A DNA stretch of 64,000 nucleotides from Pedobacter ureilyticus (GTDB taxonomy: Bacteria > Bacteroidota > Bacteroidia > Sphingobacteriales > Sphingobacteriaceae), in NCBI RefSeq assembly GCF_005925345.1, contig NZ_SSHJ01000001.1, positions 124,001 through 188,000 of the forward strand, read 5' to 3'. The notes beneath the pieces are model-generated. The model worked only from the letters and a program-made list of their open reading frames with translations. It was not told where the DNA came from and did no database searches. A program made the translations under genes and the position numbers. Each line of letters begins with the position of its first letter. Position 1 is the stretch's first letter. Positions 49,926 through 59,484 of the stretch are shown here, one piece after another.

Positions 49926-51260
49926 TTAATCAACCACCACGGCTTTGGGCGCTACCTTTTTTAGAAGCAGCAAAAATACTAAACCAAAAACAAAAAACAT
50001 TGCCAAAGCAATTACCGAATTACGCATGCTGCCGCTAAGCACTTCGATATAACCGAAACTGAACATCCCGAAAACCAATGCCACCTTCTCTGTTACGTCA
50101 TAAAAACTAAAAAATGAAGTATGATCTGGACTAGATTGTGGCAAGAATTTAGAATACGTAGAACGCGATAAGGATTGTATTCCGCCCATAATTAAGCCAA
50201 TAACTGCTGCCAAAGCATAAAATTGCATTTCGGTATGGATAAAGTAAGCAGCAATACAGCTACCAATCCAGATTACTACTACACCAATCAGTACGTTTAC
50301 ATTACCAAATTTCTTCGATGATAGATAAGACATCAACATTGCTCCTGGAATAGCTACCAACTGCAAAATTAAGATAGTTGCAATGAGTTTTGTGGTTGGC
50401 AGATGCAATATTTTTTCACCAAAAATAGTGGCCACCAACATTACTGTCTGCACACCCATCGAGTAGAAAAAGAAGGCGAACAAAAAGCGTTTTAAGTATT
50501 TCATTTGCTTTACCTGTTTCCAAACTTTGTTAAGTTCTTGGAAACCACTACTCATGATGTTTTTCTTTTCTGTTTTAAAATTAGGACTACCTTTTGGTAA
50601 ATTTCTGAAAGGAATTTGCGCAAACCCAATCCACCAAACACCTACCAATAAGAAAGATAAACGAGCAGGAATTGATGCATCCACAATGCCAAACCATTCG
50701 GGCTTAAACACAAATACAAAGCAGATAATTTGTAAGATAATGCTACCTATATAGCCATAGGTAAAACCTTTAGCACTAACGTTATCTTGTTCTTCTACGG
50801 TGGCAATTTCTGGCAAATAAGAATTGTAAAACACCAAACTTCCCCAAAAACCTATGGCAGCTATTACAAACATGATTACACTAAAATTCAAGGTGTTTAC
50901 CCCTTTGTCAGTATTAATCTCAAAGAAAAAAAGTGCACTGCATGCAATTGCCCCAATATAGGTAAACATTTTCATGAAGATTTTTTTATTCCCCCTGGTA
51001 TCGGCAATAGATGATAAAATCGGAGATAAAATTGCAATCACCAGAAAGGCAAATGCCATAGCATAACTATATAAAGCAGAGTTGATGATTTTATAACCAA
51101 AGAAATAAACATAGTCGATGGTGTTATCATCTTTATCGCCAGTAATTGCGGTATAATAAGCTGGAAATATAGTAGATGTAATCACTAAGTTATAAGCCGA
51201 GTTTGCCCAATCGAAAAAGGCCCAAGAGCGGATTGTTTTTTTATCGTTTTTAGTTTGCAT
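49926..51260 (-). CDS. MFS transporter, UMF1/Atg22-like family
   Basis: A 444-residue membrane protein with about 12 helices. The N-terminus RSWAFFDWANSAYNLVITST is the signature of the UMF1 (vacuole effluxer Atg22-like) family. Other marks are YNSYLPEIA and QSLSRSTYSKFLP. Bacterial members are uncharacterised but are presumed exporters of amino acids or nucleosides. It ends 34 bp before the LutA-like gene. Confidence 0.9.
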   Translation of the reverse strand: MQTKNDKKTIRSWAFFDWANSAYNLVITSTIFPAYYTAITGDKDDNTIDYVYFFGYKIINSALYSYAMAFAFLVIAILSPILSSIADTRGNKKIFMKMFTYIGAIACSALFFFEINTDKGVNTLNFSVIMFVIAAIGFWGSLVFYNSYLPEIATVEEQDNVSAKGFTYGYIGSIILQIICFVFVFKPEWFGIVDASIPARLSFLLVGVWWIGFAQIPFRNLPKGSPNFKTEKKNIMSSGFQELNKVWKQVKQMKYLKRFLFAFFFYSMGVQTVMLVATIFGEKILHLPTTKLIATILILQLVAIPGAMLMSYLSSKKFGNVNVLIGVVVIWIGSCIAAYFIHTEMQFYALAAVIGLIMGGIQSLSRSTYSKFLPQSSPDHTSFFSFYDVTEKVALVFGMFSFGYIEVLSGSMRNSVIALAMFFVFGLVFLLLLKKVAPKAVVVD

Positions 51261-51292
51261 TTGATTTTAAATGGTAGCGGCTAAGATAGGAA

Positions 51293-51332
51293 AATTGGTT
51301 AATTGGTTAATTGGTTAATTGGTTAATTGGTT
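51293..51332. repeat. Perfect 8-bp tandem repeat (AATTGGTT)5
   Basis: Five exact, head-to-tail copies of AATTGGTT in the 81-bp gap between the MFS and recQ genes, 33 bp upstream of the MFS start codon (minus strand). Exact 8-mer arrays are prone to copy-number change and lie here in a position to alter the MFS promoter or leader. Confidence 0.9.
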
Positions 51333-51341
51333 ATTCAAATT

Positions 51342-53234
51342 CTACAAATAATATTTCTTCCCATCGGTTTTGATTTTTCCGGCATCTAGCAACTCTCTAA
51401 TCCGTTTTATCTTATCGTTATCATTTCCGGTTTGAATATTTTTAACTAAATCATCTAAATCGAAATGACCACTTTGCAACGCAACGCTAATTTCAAAATC
51501 GATTTTATCATTGTATTCGGCCAATTCTTCATGTTTCTTCTCCGCTAGGCAAACATCGCATACGCCACACTTTTCGGCTTTACCTTCGCCAAAGTAAGTT
51601 AATAGCTGGATGCTACGGCAAATTTCATTAGCAGCATAAGCCAATACAGCCTCAATCTGGGTGCTTTGAATTTCCTTTCTTAACTGAATAAATTTAGCAT
51701 CCACGTCTAGGTGCAACATATCCAATCGAGGCATTATAAACTGCAACTGTGGCTTATCTGTTTGTTGTAAATAAGAAATGATGTTATACTCTTGTAGCTT
51801 TTTCAAGTACGCAATTACATCGTTATAAGAAATTTTTAATCTATTAGACAGGTCGCTTTCCTTTATCTTAACATAACCATCAAAGGCACCACCGTAAGAA
51901 CGCTGAATAGTTTTTATGATCGGATCAAACGCGGCATTTTCAATCTGAAAACGATAAACATCTTCATGACCTACCGTAAACATCAGCCTTGATGGTATAA
52001 AGATATTTTCTGAAAGCACCAGATAACCATCGCGTTCTAAAAACTTTAATGCAGCCATAGTTTTAATTACCCCAATATTGAAACGCCTACAAAAATCGGC
52101 CAAGTCAAATTCAAAGCTTAAGCCCTCGCCTGCACCATAAGCCAATTGGTAGTAGTTGCCTAAATAATGATACACTTTTTTAATTTCTTCCACAGATGGA
52201 AAGCTGTCGGTATATTTTGCCTGCAATATCAACTGGTCGGCTCGGCTGGTCAATAAAACGCCGAAAGCTCTTTTTTCATCACGGCCTGCCCTGCCCGCTT
52301 CCTGATAGTAAGCTTCCAGACTTTCGGGCAAATCTAAATGCACCACAAAACGAACATCGGGCTTATCAATTCCCATCCCAAAAGCGTTGGTTGCCACCAT
52401 CACTCGGATTTTATCTTTCTTCCAATCTTCTTGTTTTTGAAAGCGAACATCTTTTTCTAAGCCTGCATGATAAAAATCTGCAGAAATTTGATTGCGCTGT
52501 AAAAACATAGCTACTTCGGCAGTTTCTCGTCTGTTACGCACATAAACTAAGCCACAGCCTTTCACATTTTTACAAATCTCAATAAGCTTTTTGTACTTAT
52601 CATCTAAGTTAAAAACCACGTAACTTAGGTTCTTTCTCGCAAAACTCTTTACGAAAACCTGCGCATCTTTCAGTTCAAGTTTTTCGATGATATCTGTTCT
52701 AACTTCGGGCGTTGCTGTTGCCGTTAAAGCTAAAACCGGCACATCGGGGAGTATTTCTCGTAGTGCTGCAATTTTTAAATAAGGCGGCCTAAAATCGTAA
52801 CCCCACTGCGAAATACAATGTGCTTCGTCTATAGCAATCAAATTTACATTCATGTAAGAAATGCGTACCCTTACTAGTTCTGAAAGTAAGCGCTCTGGAG
52901 AGAGGTAAAGGAATTTAATATTGCCGTAAATACAATTATCAAGCAAAATATCGATTTCTCTCTTACCCATACCGGCGTAAATGGCAATGGCTTCGATACC
53001 TTTGGCTTTCAGGTTTTCTACTTGATCTTTCATCAATGCTACCAAAGGCGACACTACAATACAAATTCCCTCCATCATCATTGCTGGCACTTGGAAACAT
53101 ACCGATTTTCCTCCGCCAGTGGGCAACAAGGCTAAGGTATCTTTTCCATTGATAACCGAGTGGATAATCTCTTCCTGCAACGGTCTAAAAACATCAAATC
53201 CCCAATATTTTCTTAAAATTTCTGTTGCAGTCAT
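51342..53234 (-). CDS. RecQ-family ATP-dependent DNA helicase
   Basis: A 630-residue helicase. Motif I is ALLPTGGGKSVCFQVPA, motif II is IDEAHCISQWGYDFRP, and motif VI is YYQEAGRAGRDEK. The zinc-binding RQC part has CRSIQLLTYFGEGKAEKCGVCDVC. A winged-helix segment follows. There is no clear HRDC domain, so it is a short RecQ; a longer RecQ may exist elsewhere in the genome. It unwinds forked DNA in recombination repair. Confidence 0.92.
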   Translation of the reverse strand: MTATEILRKYWGFDVFRPLQEEIIHSVINGKDTLALLPTGGGKSVCFQVPAMMMEGICIVVSPLVALMKDQVENLKAKGIEAIAIYAGMGKREIDILLDNCIYGNIKFLYLSPERLLSELVRVRISYMNVNLIAIDEAHCISQWGYDFRPPYLKIAALREILPDVPVLALTATATPEVRTDIIEKLELKDAQVFVKSFARKNLSYVVFNLDDKYKKLIEICKNVKGCGLVYVRNRRETAEVAMFLQRNQISADFYHAGLEKDVRFQKQEDWKKDKIRVMVATNAFGMGIDKPDVRFVVHLDLPESLEAYYQEAGRAGRDEKRAFGVLLTSRADQLILQAKYTDSFPSVEEIKKVYHYLGNYYQLAYGAGEGLSFEFDLADFCRRFNIGVIKTMAALKFLERDGYLVLSENIFIPSRLMFTVGHEDVYRFQIENAAFDPIIKTIQRSYGGAFDGYVKIKESDLSNRLKISYNDVIAYLKKLQEYNIISYLQQTDKPQLQFIMPRLDMLHLDVDAKFIQLRKEIQSTQIEAVLAYAANEICRSIQLLTYFGEGKAEKCGVCDVCLAEKKHEELAEYNDKIDFEISVALQSGHFDLDDLVKNIQTGNDNDKIKRIRELLDAGKIKTDGKKYYL

Positions 53235-53289
53235 ATCAAAGCTAAGCTCAAAACTATGAAACGAACACCGCTTTTCAAAAAGAGTTTTA

Positions 53290-53358
53290 GCTACAGATTT
53301 ACAGATTTCTCTTTTTTATCACATGAATCAAATTAAATGTTATCTGTGCATCTGTGGC
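53290..53358. repeat. Solo palindromic spacer before the amidohydrolase gene
   Basis: GCTACAGATTTACAGATTT (53290-53308) faces ATCTGTGCATCTGTGGC (53342-53358) as imperfect inverted arms, with a TTTATCACATGAATC centre. It has the word structure and palindromic design of the GxxExxY flanks but holds no gene, so it is a candidate solo copy. Confidence 0.6.
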
Positions 53359-53403
53359 AAGAAATAGCTAAATTGCAACCTTTAGTTGTAAGATAAAATT
53401 AGA

Positions 53404-56400
53404 ATGAAGAAGTACTTATTTGCCTCAGCACTGCTATTTACCTTAAATTCCGTTCAAGCACAAGACAAAAAAGAAACCCCAAAATGGGATGTAGAAAAAT
53501 TCAAAGGAACCTCCAAAAGTTTTAGCATTACCACCAACGAAGGTACTTGGATGAACTTGGATGTTAGTCCAGATGGAAAAGAAATTGTTTTTGATATGTT
53601 AGGCGATATTTACGTAATGCCTATTACTGGTGGTACCGCAAAGCTACTGAGCGGTGGCATTGCTTACGAAGTGCAACCACGTTTTAGTCCCAATGGAAAA
53701 CATATTTCTTTTACAAGCGATAGAAGCGGCGCTGATAATATCTGGATTATGGATAGGCAGGGCGGCAACAAAAAGCAAATCACTAAAGAAACCTTCAGGT
53801 TATTAAATAACGCTACTTGGATGCCTAATAGCGACTATTTGATTGCTAGAAAACACTTCACAGCTTCTCGTTCATTAGGTGCTGGTGAAATGTGGATGTA
53901 CAGTATTTACGGTGGCGACGGTGTACAGCTAACCAAACGTAAAAATGATCAGCAAGATGCTGGCGAACCCAATGTATCGCCAGATGGGAAATATGTCTAT
54001 TTTAGTGAAGATGTTTCTCCTGGGCCAACGTTTCAATACAGCAAAGATCCAAATGGGCTAATTTATGCCATCCGACAGTTAGATCTGAATACAGGAAAAC
54101 TGACAAACCTGATAGCTGAACAAGGAGGTGCTGCCCGTCCACAAGTATCGCCTGATGGCAATTTTATGGCCTATGTAAAACGGGTAAGACTAAAAACTGC
54201 TTTGTTTATATACAACTTAAAAACCGGCGAAGAATATCAATTGTATGATGATCTTTCTAAAGACCAGCAAGAAACTTGGGCTATCTTTGGAGTTTATCCC
54301 AACTTTGCTTGGACACCCGATTCGAAGAAAATTGTGTTTTACGCTAAAGGAAAAATTAAACAGATTGAACTTAACAATTTGTATGTAAGTGATATTCCTT
54401 TTGAAGTAACCACTAACCAAACCGTACAAGATGCGCTACATTTTGACCAACAAGTTTACGCTCCAGAGTTTACGGCAAAAATGCTTAGACAACTGGTAAC
54501 ATCGCCTGATGGCAAAACGGTTGTTTTTAATGCTGCTGGCTATCTATATAAAAAAGAATTGCCGAACGGCGTTCCCGAAAGACTGACCAACGGCTTAGAT
54601 TTTGAATTTGAGCCAAAATTTAGTCCAGATGGAAAATTTGTGGTTTACACCACTTGGAGCGATGAATTTAAAGGCGCTATTAAACGCACTGACTTAAAAA
54701 CCGGCAAAACCATTGGTTTAACCGATGAAAAAGGTTACTATTATTCTCCTAGTTATGCTAACAAAGGCGATAAAATTGTTTTTAGAAAGGGAGTTGGAAA
54801 CGAGGTTTTAGGTTTAACCTATGGAAAAAATACTGGAATTTTTGTGATGCCCGCTAACGGTGGTGCTAAAACTTTGGTTTTGGACAACGGCATTAAGCCT
54901 CAATTCAATAATGATGATACTCGTATCTTTTATCAAGGATACGAAAGTGGCAAAAAGGCTTTTAAAAGCGTTGATTTAAATGGCGGCAACGAGCGAACAC
55001 ATTATACATCACAATATGCCACACAGTTTTGTCCTAGTCCAGATGGCAAATGGATGGCCTTCACAGAACTTTTTAATGCATACATTACACCAATGGTTAC
55101 TGCTGGTACTGCTTTAGATTTATCTGCAAATAACAAAGCAATTCCGTTAGCTAAGGTAACCAAAGATGCCGGCACCTACTTACATTGGAGCGCCGACAGC
55201 AAAAAGCTGCTATGGACTTTAGGCGACAAATATTATAACAGAGAAATTAAGAACACTTTCTCTTTTGTTGAAGGTGCACCACAAATACTCCCAGAGCCAG
55301 ATACCGTTGGCCTTGCTATTGGTTTAAAATTAAAATCTGATGCTCCGACTGGTTTAATTGCCTTGAAAGGTGCTAGGATTATTACGATGAAGGGCGAGCA
55401 AGTGATTGAGGAAGGAACAATTTTAGTAGAAAACAACAAGATCAAAGCCATTGGAAAAGTAGATGAAGTTCCAATTCCGGCAGATATTAAAGTGGTTGAT
55501 GTAACCGGCAAAACCATTATGCCAGGTTTGGTTGATGTACATGCCCATTTAAGAACCAGCCCAGATGGAATTAGCCCACAACAAGACTGGTCTTACTTGG
55601 CTAATTTAAGTTTTGGTGTAACCACTTCACACGACCCTTCTAGCAATACTGAGATGGTTTTTAGTCAAGCAGAAATGTTAAAAGCTGGCAGAATGGTTGG
55701 CCCTCGTTTGTATTCAACTGGATCTATTTTATACGGTGCCGATGGCGATTTTAAAGTTACCATTAATAGCTTGGATGATGCACTTTCGCATTTACGTCGC
55801 TTAAAAGCAGTGGGAGCATTTTCGGTAAAATCTTACAACCAACCCCGTAGAGACCAACGTCAGCAGATTTTAGAAGCTGCCCGTCAATTAAAAATGGAAG
55901 TAGTACCTGAAGGTGGTTCTACCTTTTACCACAACATGACTATGGTTGCTGACGGACACACGGGTATTGAACATAGTATCCCAATTGCTCCAGCTTATAA
56001 GGATGTAGTGAGCTTTTGGAACAACACTAAAGTTGCCTACACTCCTACTTTAATTGTGGCTTACGGTGGTCAATGGGGCGAAAATTACTGGTATGATAGG
56101 ACCAACGTTTGGGAAAACGAACGTTTATTAAATTTTACACCAAGAGCAATTATAGATGCAAGAGCTAGACGTAGAACAACTTCAGAATACGGAGACTATG
56201 GACACATTGAGGTAGCCAAAACAGCTAAAACAATTGCAGATGGCGGCACCAAAGTAAACCTTGGTGCTCACGGACAAATTCAAGGTTTAGGTGCCCATTG
56301 GGAATTGTGGATGTTTGTGCAAGGTGGAATGTCGCCGTTGCAAGCTATTAAAGCCGCTACTTTAAACGGTGCCGAGTATTTAGGTATGGGCAAAGAACTT

Positions 56401-56655
56401 GGATCATTAGAAACTGGTAAACTTGCCGATTTAATTATTCTTGAGGATAACCCTTTAGACGACATCAGAAACTCTGAAAAGATCAAATACGTAATGATTA
56501 ATGGTAGAATTTATGACAGCATGACCATGAACGAAACCTATAGTAGAGAAAAGATGAGGCCTAAATTATGGTTCGAAATGGATAAAGGAGTTGCGTTTTC
56601 ATTACCATACAAAACAGCAGAAACCTGGACGTTTACTGTTCCGAACTGTGATTAA
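53404..56655 (+). CDS. Exported amidohydrolase with N-terminal TolB/PD40-type propeller
   Basis: A 1083-residue protein with a signal peptide (MKKYLFASALLFTLNSVQA). Residues about 45-640 hold repeated PD40/WD-type blades (e.g. SPDGKEIVFDMLGDIYV, FSPNGKHISFTSDRSG, VSPDGKYVYFSED). Residues about 650-1060 form an amidohydrolase: PGLVDVHAHLRTSPDG (metal His pair), TGIEHSIPIAP, LGAHGQIQGLGAHWE and LADLIILEDNPLDDI. This fusion is common in Bacteroidota and may act on cyclic dipeptides or similar substrates outside the cytoplasm; the substrate is unknown. A terminator follows. Confidence 0.9.
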   Translation: MKKYLFASALLFTLNSVQAQDKKETPKWDVEKFKGTSKSFSITTNEGTWMNLDVSPDGKEIVFDMLGDIYVMPITGGTAKLLSGGIAYEVQPRFSPNGKHISFTSDRSGADNIWIMDRQGGNKKQITKETFRLLNNATWMPNSDYLIARKHFTASRSLGAGEMWMYSIYGGDGVQLTKRKNDQQDAGEPNVSPDGKYVYFSEDVSPGPTFQYSKDPNGLIYAIRQLDLNTGKLTNLIAEQGGAARPQVSPDGNFMAYVKRVRLKTALFIYNLKTGEEYQLYDDLSKDQQETWAIFGVYPNFAWTPDSKKIVFYAKGKIKQIELNNLYVSDIPFEVTTNQTVQDALHFDQQVYAPEFTAKMLRQLVTSPDGKTVVFNAAGYLYKKELPNGVPERLTNGLDFEFEPKFSPDGKFVVYTTWSDEFKGAIKRTDLKTGKTIGLTDEKGYYYSPSYANKGDKIVFRKGVGNEVLGLTYGKNTGIFVMPANGGAKTLVLDNGIKPQFNNDDTRIFYQGYESGKKAFKSVDLNGGNERTHYTSQYATQFCPSPDGKWMAFTELFNAYITPMVTAGTALDLSANNKAIPLAKVTKDAGTYLHWSADSKKLLWTLGDKYYNREIKNTFSFVEGAPQILPEPDTVGLAIGLKLKSDAPTGLIALKGARIITMKGEQVIEEGTILVENNKIKAIGKVDEVPIPADIKVVDVTGKTIMPGLVDVHAHLRTSPDGISPQQDWSYLANLSFGVTTSHDPSSNTEMVFSQAEMLKAGRMVGPRLYSTGSILYGADGDFKVTINSLDDALSHLRRLKAVGAFSVKSYNQPRRDQRQQILEAARQLKMEVVPEGGSTFYHNMTMVADGHTGIEHSIPIAPAYKDVVSFWNNTKVAYTPTLIVAYGGQWGENYWYDRTNVWENERLLNFTPRAIIDARARRRTTSEYGDYGHIEVAKTAKTIADGGTKVNLGAHGQIQGLGAHWELWMFVQGGMSPLQAIKAATLNGAEYLGMGKELGSLETGKLADLIILEDNPLDDIRNSEKIKYVMINGRIYDSMTMNETYSREKMRPKLWFEMDKGVAFSLPYKTAETWTFTVPNCD

Positions 56656-56686
56656 TTAACATATACATTATTATAAGCAATAAATA

Positions 56687-56725
56687 AAAAGCTCCAGAAT
56701 TAATTTTTTGGAGCTTTTGTTTTTT
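56687..56725. terminator. Bidirectional terminator between the amidohydrolase and mgtE genes
   Basis: AAAAGCTCCA (56687-56696) pairs perfectly with TGGAGCTTTT (56709-56718), with A-rich and T-rich sides suitable for both convergent transcripts. Confidence 0.85.
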
Positions 56726-56763
56726 CGACTCTTCTTCTTCGTATTTTTTTATTTTTTTCTACT

Positions 56764-58113
56764 TTACAACAACAATTTACTAGCCAAGCCCAGTAATAAC
56801 AAAAATCCAAATACATCTGTAAAAGTGGTAATGATAATAGATGATGCAATTGCAGGATCAATCCCTACCCTTTTCAATATTAACGGAATTCCAGCGCCGG
56901 TAAAGCCTGCAATAATCAAGTTTCCTGTCATTGCCAGAAAAATCACCACACCTAGCATCAAATTCGCATCAAAGAAATAAGCAAATGCCAACACAATTAC
57001 ACCTGTAACTGCTCCGTTAATCATGCCAACGGTAAATTCTTTCAAAACTGTTCTGTAAGCTTGCTGATCCGTTAAATCGAATAGTGAAATACGACGTACC
57101 GTTACAGCTAAAGCTTGTGTAGCTGCGTTGCCACCCATGCCAGCAATAATTGTCATATAGGCAGATAAGATTGCCAAATGAGCTAAGGTATCTTCATAAT
57201 ATCGTACTACCGCCGAAGCCAAAAAGGCGGTACCTAAGTTAATAATTAGCCAAGGCAAACGAGATTTAACAGCATCAATCCAATTACCTGCTAATTCCTC
57301 ATCTTCCGAAACACCTGATATTTTCAAAATATCTTCGGTATTCTCATCCTCCATCACGTCCATCACATCGTCAAAGGTAACTCTGCCTAATAGTTTAAGA
57401 TGTTCATCAACCACGGGAATACTGGTTAAGTTATATTGCGAAAGCAGTTTGGCAACTTCCTCTTGATCGGTATCAGCTTTTACATAAACCGCATCAACAT
57501 TTACCATGTCTATAATCTTCACATTTCCTTTGGCTTTAATGATATCTTTTAAAGAAACAATTCCTCTAAAACAACCTTCATTATCGGTCACGAAAACGGT
57601 ATAAAACTCTTCTATCTCCTCACTTTGCCTAATAATTTCATCAATCGCATCTTTCTTGGTAAGGTAAATATTTACCTTAATCATCTGCGTATTCATTAAA
57701 CCACCGGCAGTCTCCTCATGATAGCTCATCAAACTCCTAATGCTTTCTGCATCATGGGCGCTTAAGTCTTCTAAAATTTCCTGCTGCTCTTCTTCATCTA
57801 ATTGAGAAATGATATCCGTTGCATCATCATAATCCAGTTCTTCTACTATTTCGGTTCGCTTTTCGGGATGTAACTGAATTAGAAGCTCTTCAGGATGGGC
57901 TTCTTCGCTCATTTCGGCAATAACTTCTGAAGCTTTTTCTACCTCCAACAAATTGATGATGCGCTGTCTATCTCCAGAATTGATGTTCTCAAAAAGAATA
58001 GCAATTTCCGAGGCATGATACTCGGCCAAAGTCTCCGCTAACAGCTGGTCATCGCCTTCTATGGCTTTCTTTAATTTAGAAAGATCTGTTTTATCTAATT
58101 CAAATGATTGCAT
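56764..58113 (-). CDS. mgtE: Magnesium transporter MgtE
   Basis: A 449-residue MgtE. The cytosolic N-domain (residues about 20-130) is rich in acidic repeats (EELIQLHPEKRTEIVEELDY type). The CBS pair follows (about 135-255, with TSIPVVDEHLKLLGRVTFDD). The transmembrane domain with five helices starts at about 285 and has the conserved GMGGNAATQALAVTVR. MgtE is a Mg2+-gated channel that closes when the cell has enough Mg2+. It lies 20 bp after the DUF3307 gene, so it may be cotranscribed with SatD-DUF3307. Confidence 0.95.
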   Translation of the reverse strand: MQSFELDKTDLSKLKKAIEGDDQLLAETLAEYHASEIAILFENINSGDRQRIINLLEVEKASEVIAEMSEEAHPEELLIQLHPEKRTEIVEELDYDDATDIISQLDEEEQQEILEDLSAHDAESIRSLMSYHEETAGGLMNTQMIKVNIYLTKKDAIDEIIRQSEEIEEFYTVFVTDNEGCFRGIVSLKDIIKAKGNVKIIDMVNVDAVYVKADTDQEEVAKLLSQYNLTSIPVVDEHLKLLGRVTFDDVMDVMEDENTEDILKISGVSEDEELAGNWIDAVKSRLPWLIINLGTAFLASAVVRYYEDTLAHLAILSAYMTIIAGMGGNAATQALAVTVRRISLFDLTDQQAYRTVLKEFTVGMINGAVTGVIVLAFAYFFDANLMLGVVIFLAMTGNLIIAGFTGAGIPLILKRVGIDPAIASSIIITTFTDVFGFLLLLGLASKLLL

Positions 58114-58133
58114 GTAGATGTGTAATTAAAGTT

Positions 58134-58838
58134 TCAGCTATTGATAAAAGTGATACCTAAAGATACCGCCACAGCGATACCGAAACTCAATAAAGTACCT
58201 ATCAAAACGTATTCGGTAAGTTTCAGCTCGCTACCTTCTTTTAAATCGCCAAACCTAAAAATAGATTTTGCCGCCAAAAGAAAACCAACAGCTTCTAAGT
58301 GATTGGTAAGTACAAAAATATAAATTAGCAACCTTTCTAAAATACCTATGAATTTTCCAGCATTTTGTAAGGAAATAGTGCCTTTACTAGGAATAAACCG
58401 ATTAATAAGTACTTTAATAATGATTGCCGTAGGCGATGTTAGCAACAAGCCACCGAAAATATATAACCAAACTTTGGGATTTTGGGCAAAGCCAAGATCA
58501 ATAGTCGTACCATCGTAAAAACCTAGCCAGCAAGCTACAATTACGGCAATATGTAGTGCTTGGTCGGCAAAAAACCATATTCTTTTAGTTTTAGTTTTTT
58601 GAAACAACAATTTGGCAGCATCTATCGCATAATGTGTCACACCAATAATCAACGCCTGTTTCCACACTTCTAATGAGAAAAAGAGGATAAATACTAATGC
58701 CACATGTAAAGCTACGTGTAGGTAAAGTTTAGCAGACTTTAATTTAATCCGTTCTTTCTCTGTAACCCAACTATTGGGCTGAAGAAAAAAATCGCCAAGT
58801 ATGTGAGCTAAAAGAAGCTTAATTAATGCTATTTCCAT
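58134..58838 (-). CDS. DUF3307 membrane protein
   Basis: A 234-residue integral membrane protein with about six helices. The family marks are the N-terminal LLAHILGDFFLQP and the YAIDAAKLL segment, plus the C-terminal LVLTNHLEA-like run (seen as IFVLTNHLEAVGFLLAAKSI). Function is unknown. Its ATG overlaps the stop of the SatD gene (TAATG), so it is translationally coupled. In many bacteria DUF3307 and SatD genes occur together. Confidence 0.88.
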   Translation of the reverse strand: MEIALIKLLLAHILGDFFLQPNSWVTEKERIKLKSAKLYLHVALHVALVFILFFSLEVWKQALIIGVTHYAIDAAKLLFQKTKTKRIWFFADQALHIAVIVACWLGFYDGTTIDLGFAQNPKVWLYIFGGLLLTSPTAIIIKVLINRFIPSKGTISLQNAGKFIGILERLLIYIFVLTNHLEAVGFLLAAKSIFRFGDLKEGSELKLTEYVLIGTLLSFGIAVAVSLGITFINS

Positions 58839-59449
58839 TATTTAAAAGTTTTTACAACCAACAATCTATATTTTTTCTCCAGTTCCATGATTTCCGAGAA
58901 ATGTGCTCTTTTAAGCGCTTCGCTAATAGAAGATTGGCTTCTACCCGAAATTTTCGCAATCTTGTCTTGGTTCTCATTTTGGTTTTCTATAGTCTGTTTC
59001 ACTACCTCAGAAGCTATCGGACTCCAACTATCCATCGCAATCAATGCCAATTTAAAGTACAAGTTCATGTCTTCGTCAAACTTAACCAACGGACTTTTTA
59101 TAACTAGATTTACTTTGTTACTTTTTAAACTATCAAATCCCTCTCCCGAGTTAATGTAAGCTTCACCATTAGCTTCAGTTACTTTATTTGTAGCTACTTT
59201 AGCTTTTTTACCTAAACCAATACTTAATCTTACATCAGCACCTTTAATAGTTCTCATACACGCCTTAATGTATACCGATGCGAGTAAAGCTTGCTGTGAT
59301 GGCAGTTCAATTTGAAAACTGTCTCCCCTAAAAATTTCCCATTTGGTATTTTTTTGAGGTAAAGCCGATAAAGCTTCTTTTAAAGTATCTATCCAAAGAG
59401 GGGGCAATTCTCTCGAATTAACAATATCCCCAGTAATTACTGCTATCAT
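58838..59449 (-). CDS. SatD family protein with C-terminal HTH
   Basis: A 203-residue protein starting at the ATG at 59449 (MIAVITGDIVNSREL), the typical SatD N-terminus. The middle is a nucleotide-cyclase-like or SatD core (WEIFRGDSFQIEL, ADVRLSIGLGKKA, NSGEGFDSL). The C-terminal 60 residues contain an HTH (DKIAKISGRSQSSISEALKRA), so the protein likely binds DNA. An upstream ATG at 59482 would place ten residues within the operator array and is rejected. It is the first gene of the SatD-DUF3307(-mgtE) run. Confidence 0.85.
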   Translation of the reverse strand: MIAVITGDIVNSRELPPLWIDTLKEALSALPQKNTKWEIFRGDSFQIELPSQQALLASVYIKACMRTIKGADVRLSIGLGKKAKVATNKVTEANGEAYINSGEGFDSLKSNKVNLVIKSPLVKFDEDMNLYFKLALIAMDSWSPIASEVVKQTIENQNENQDKIAKISGRSQSSISEALKRAHFSEIMELEKKYRLLVVKTFK

Positions 59450-59457
59450 AATACTAA

Positions 59458-59477
59458 TATCGGCAAAAAAGCCGATA
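59458..59477. promoter_or_regulatory. Palindromic operator 1 (TATCGGC-N6-GCCGATA)
   Basis: A perfect inverted repeat of 7 bp arms with an A6 centre. It is 8 bp upstream of the SatD ATG (minus strand) and shares the half-site TATCGGC with the next two. Confidence 0.75.
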
Positions 59478-59484
59478 AACAAAA

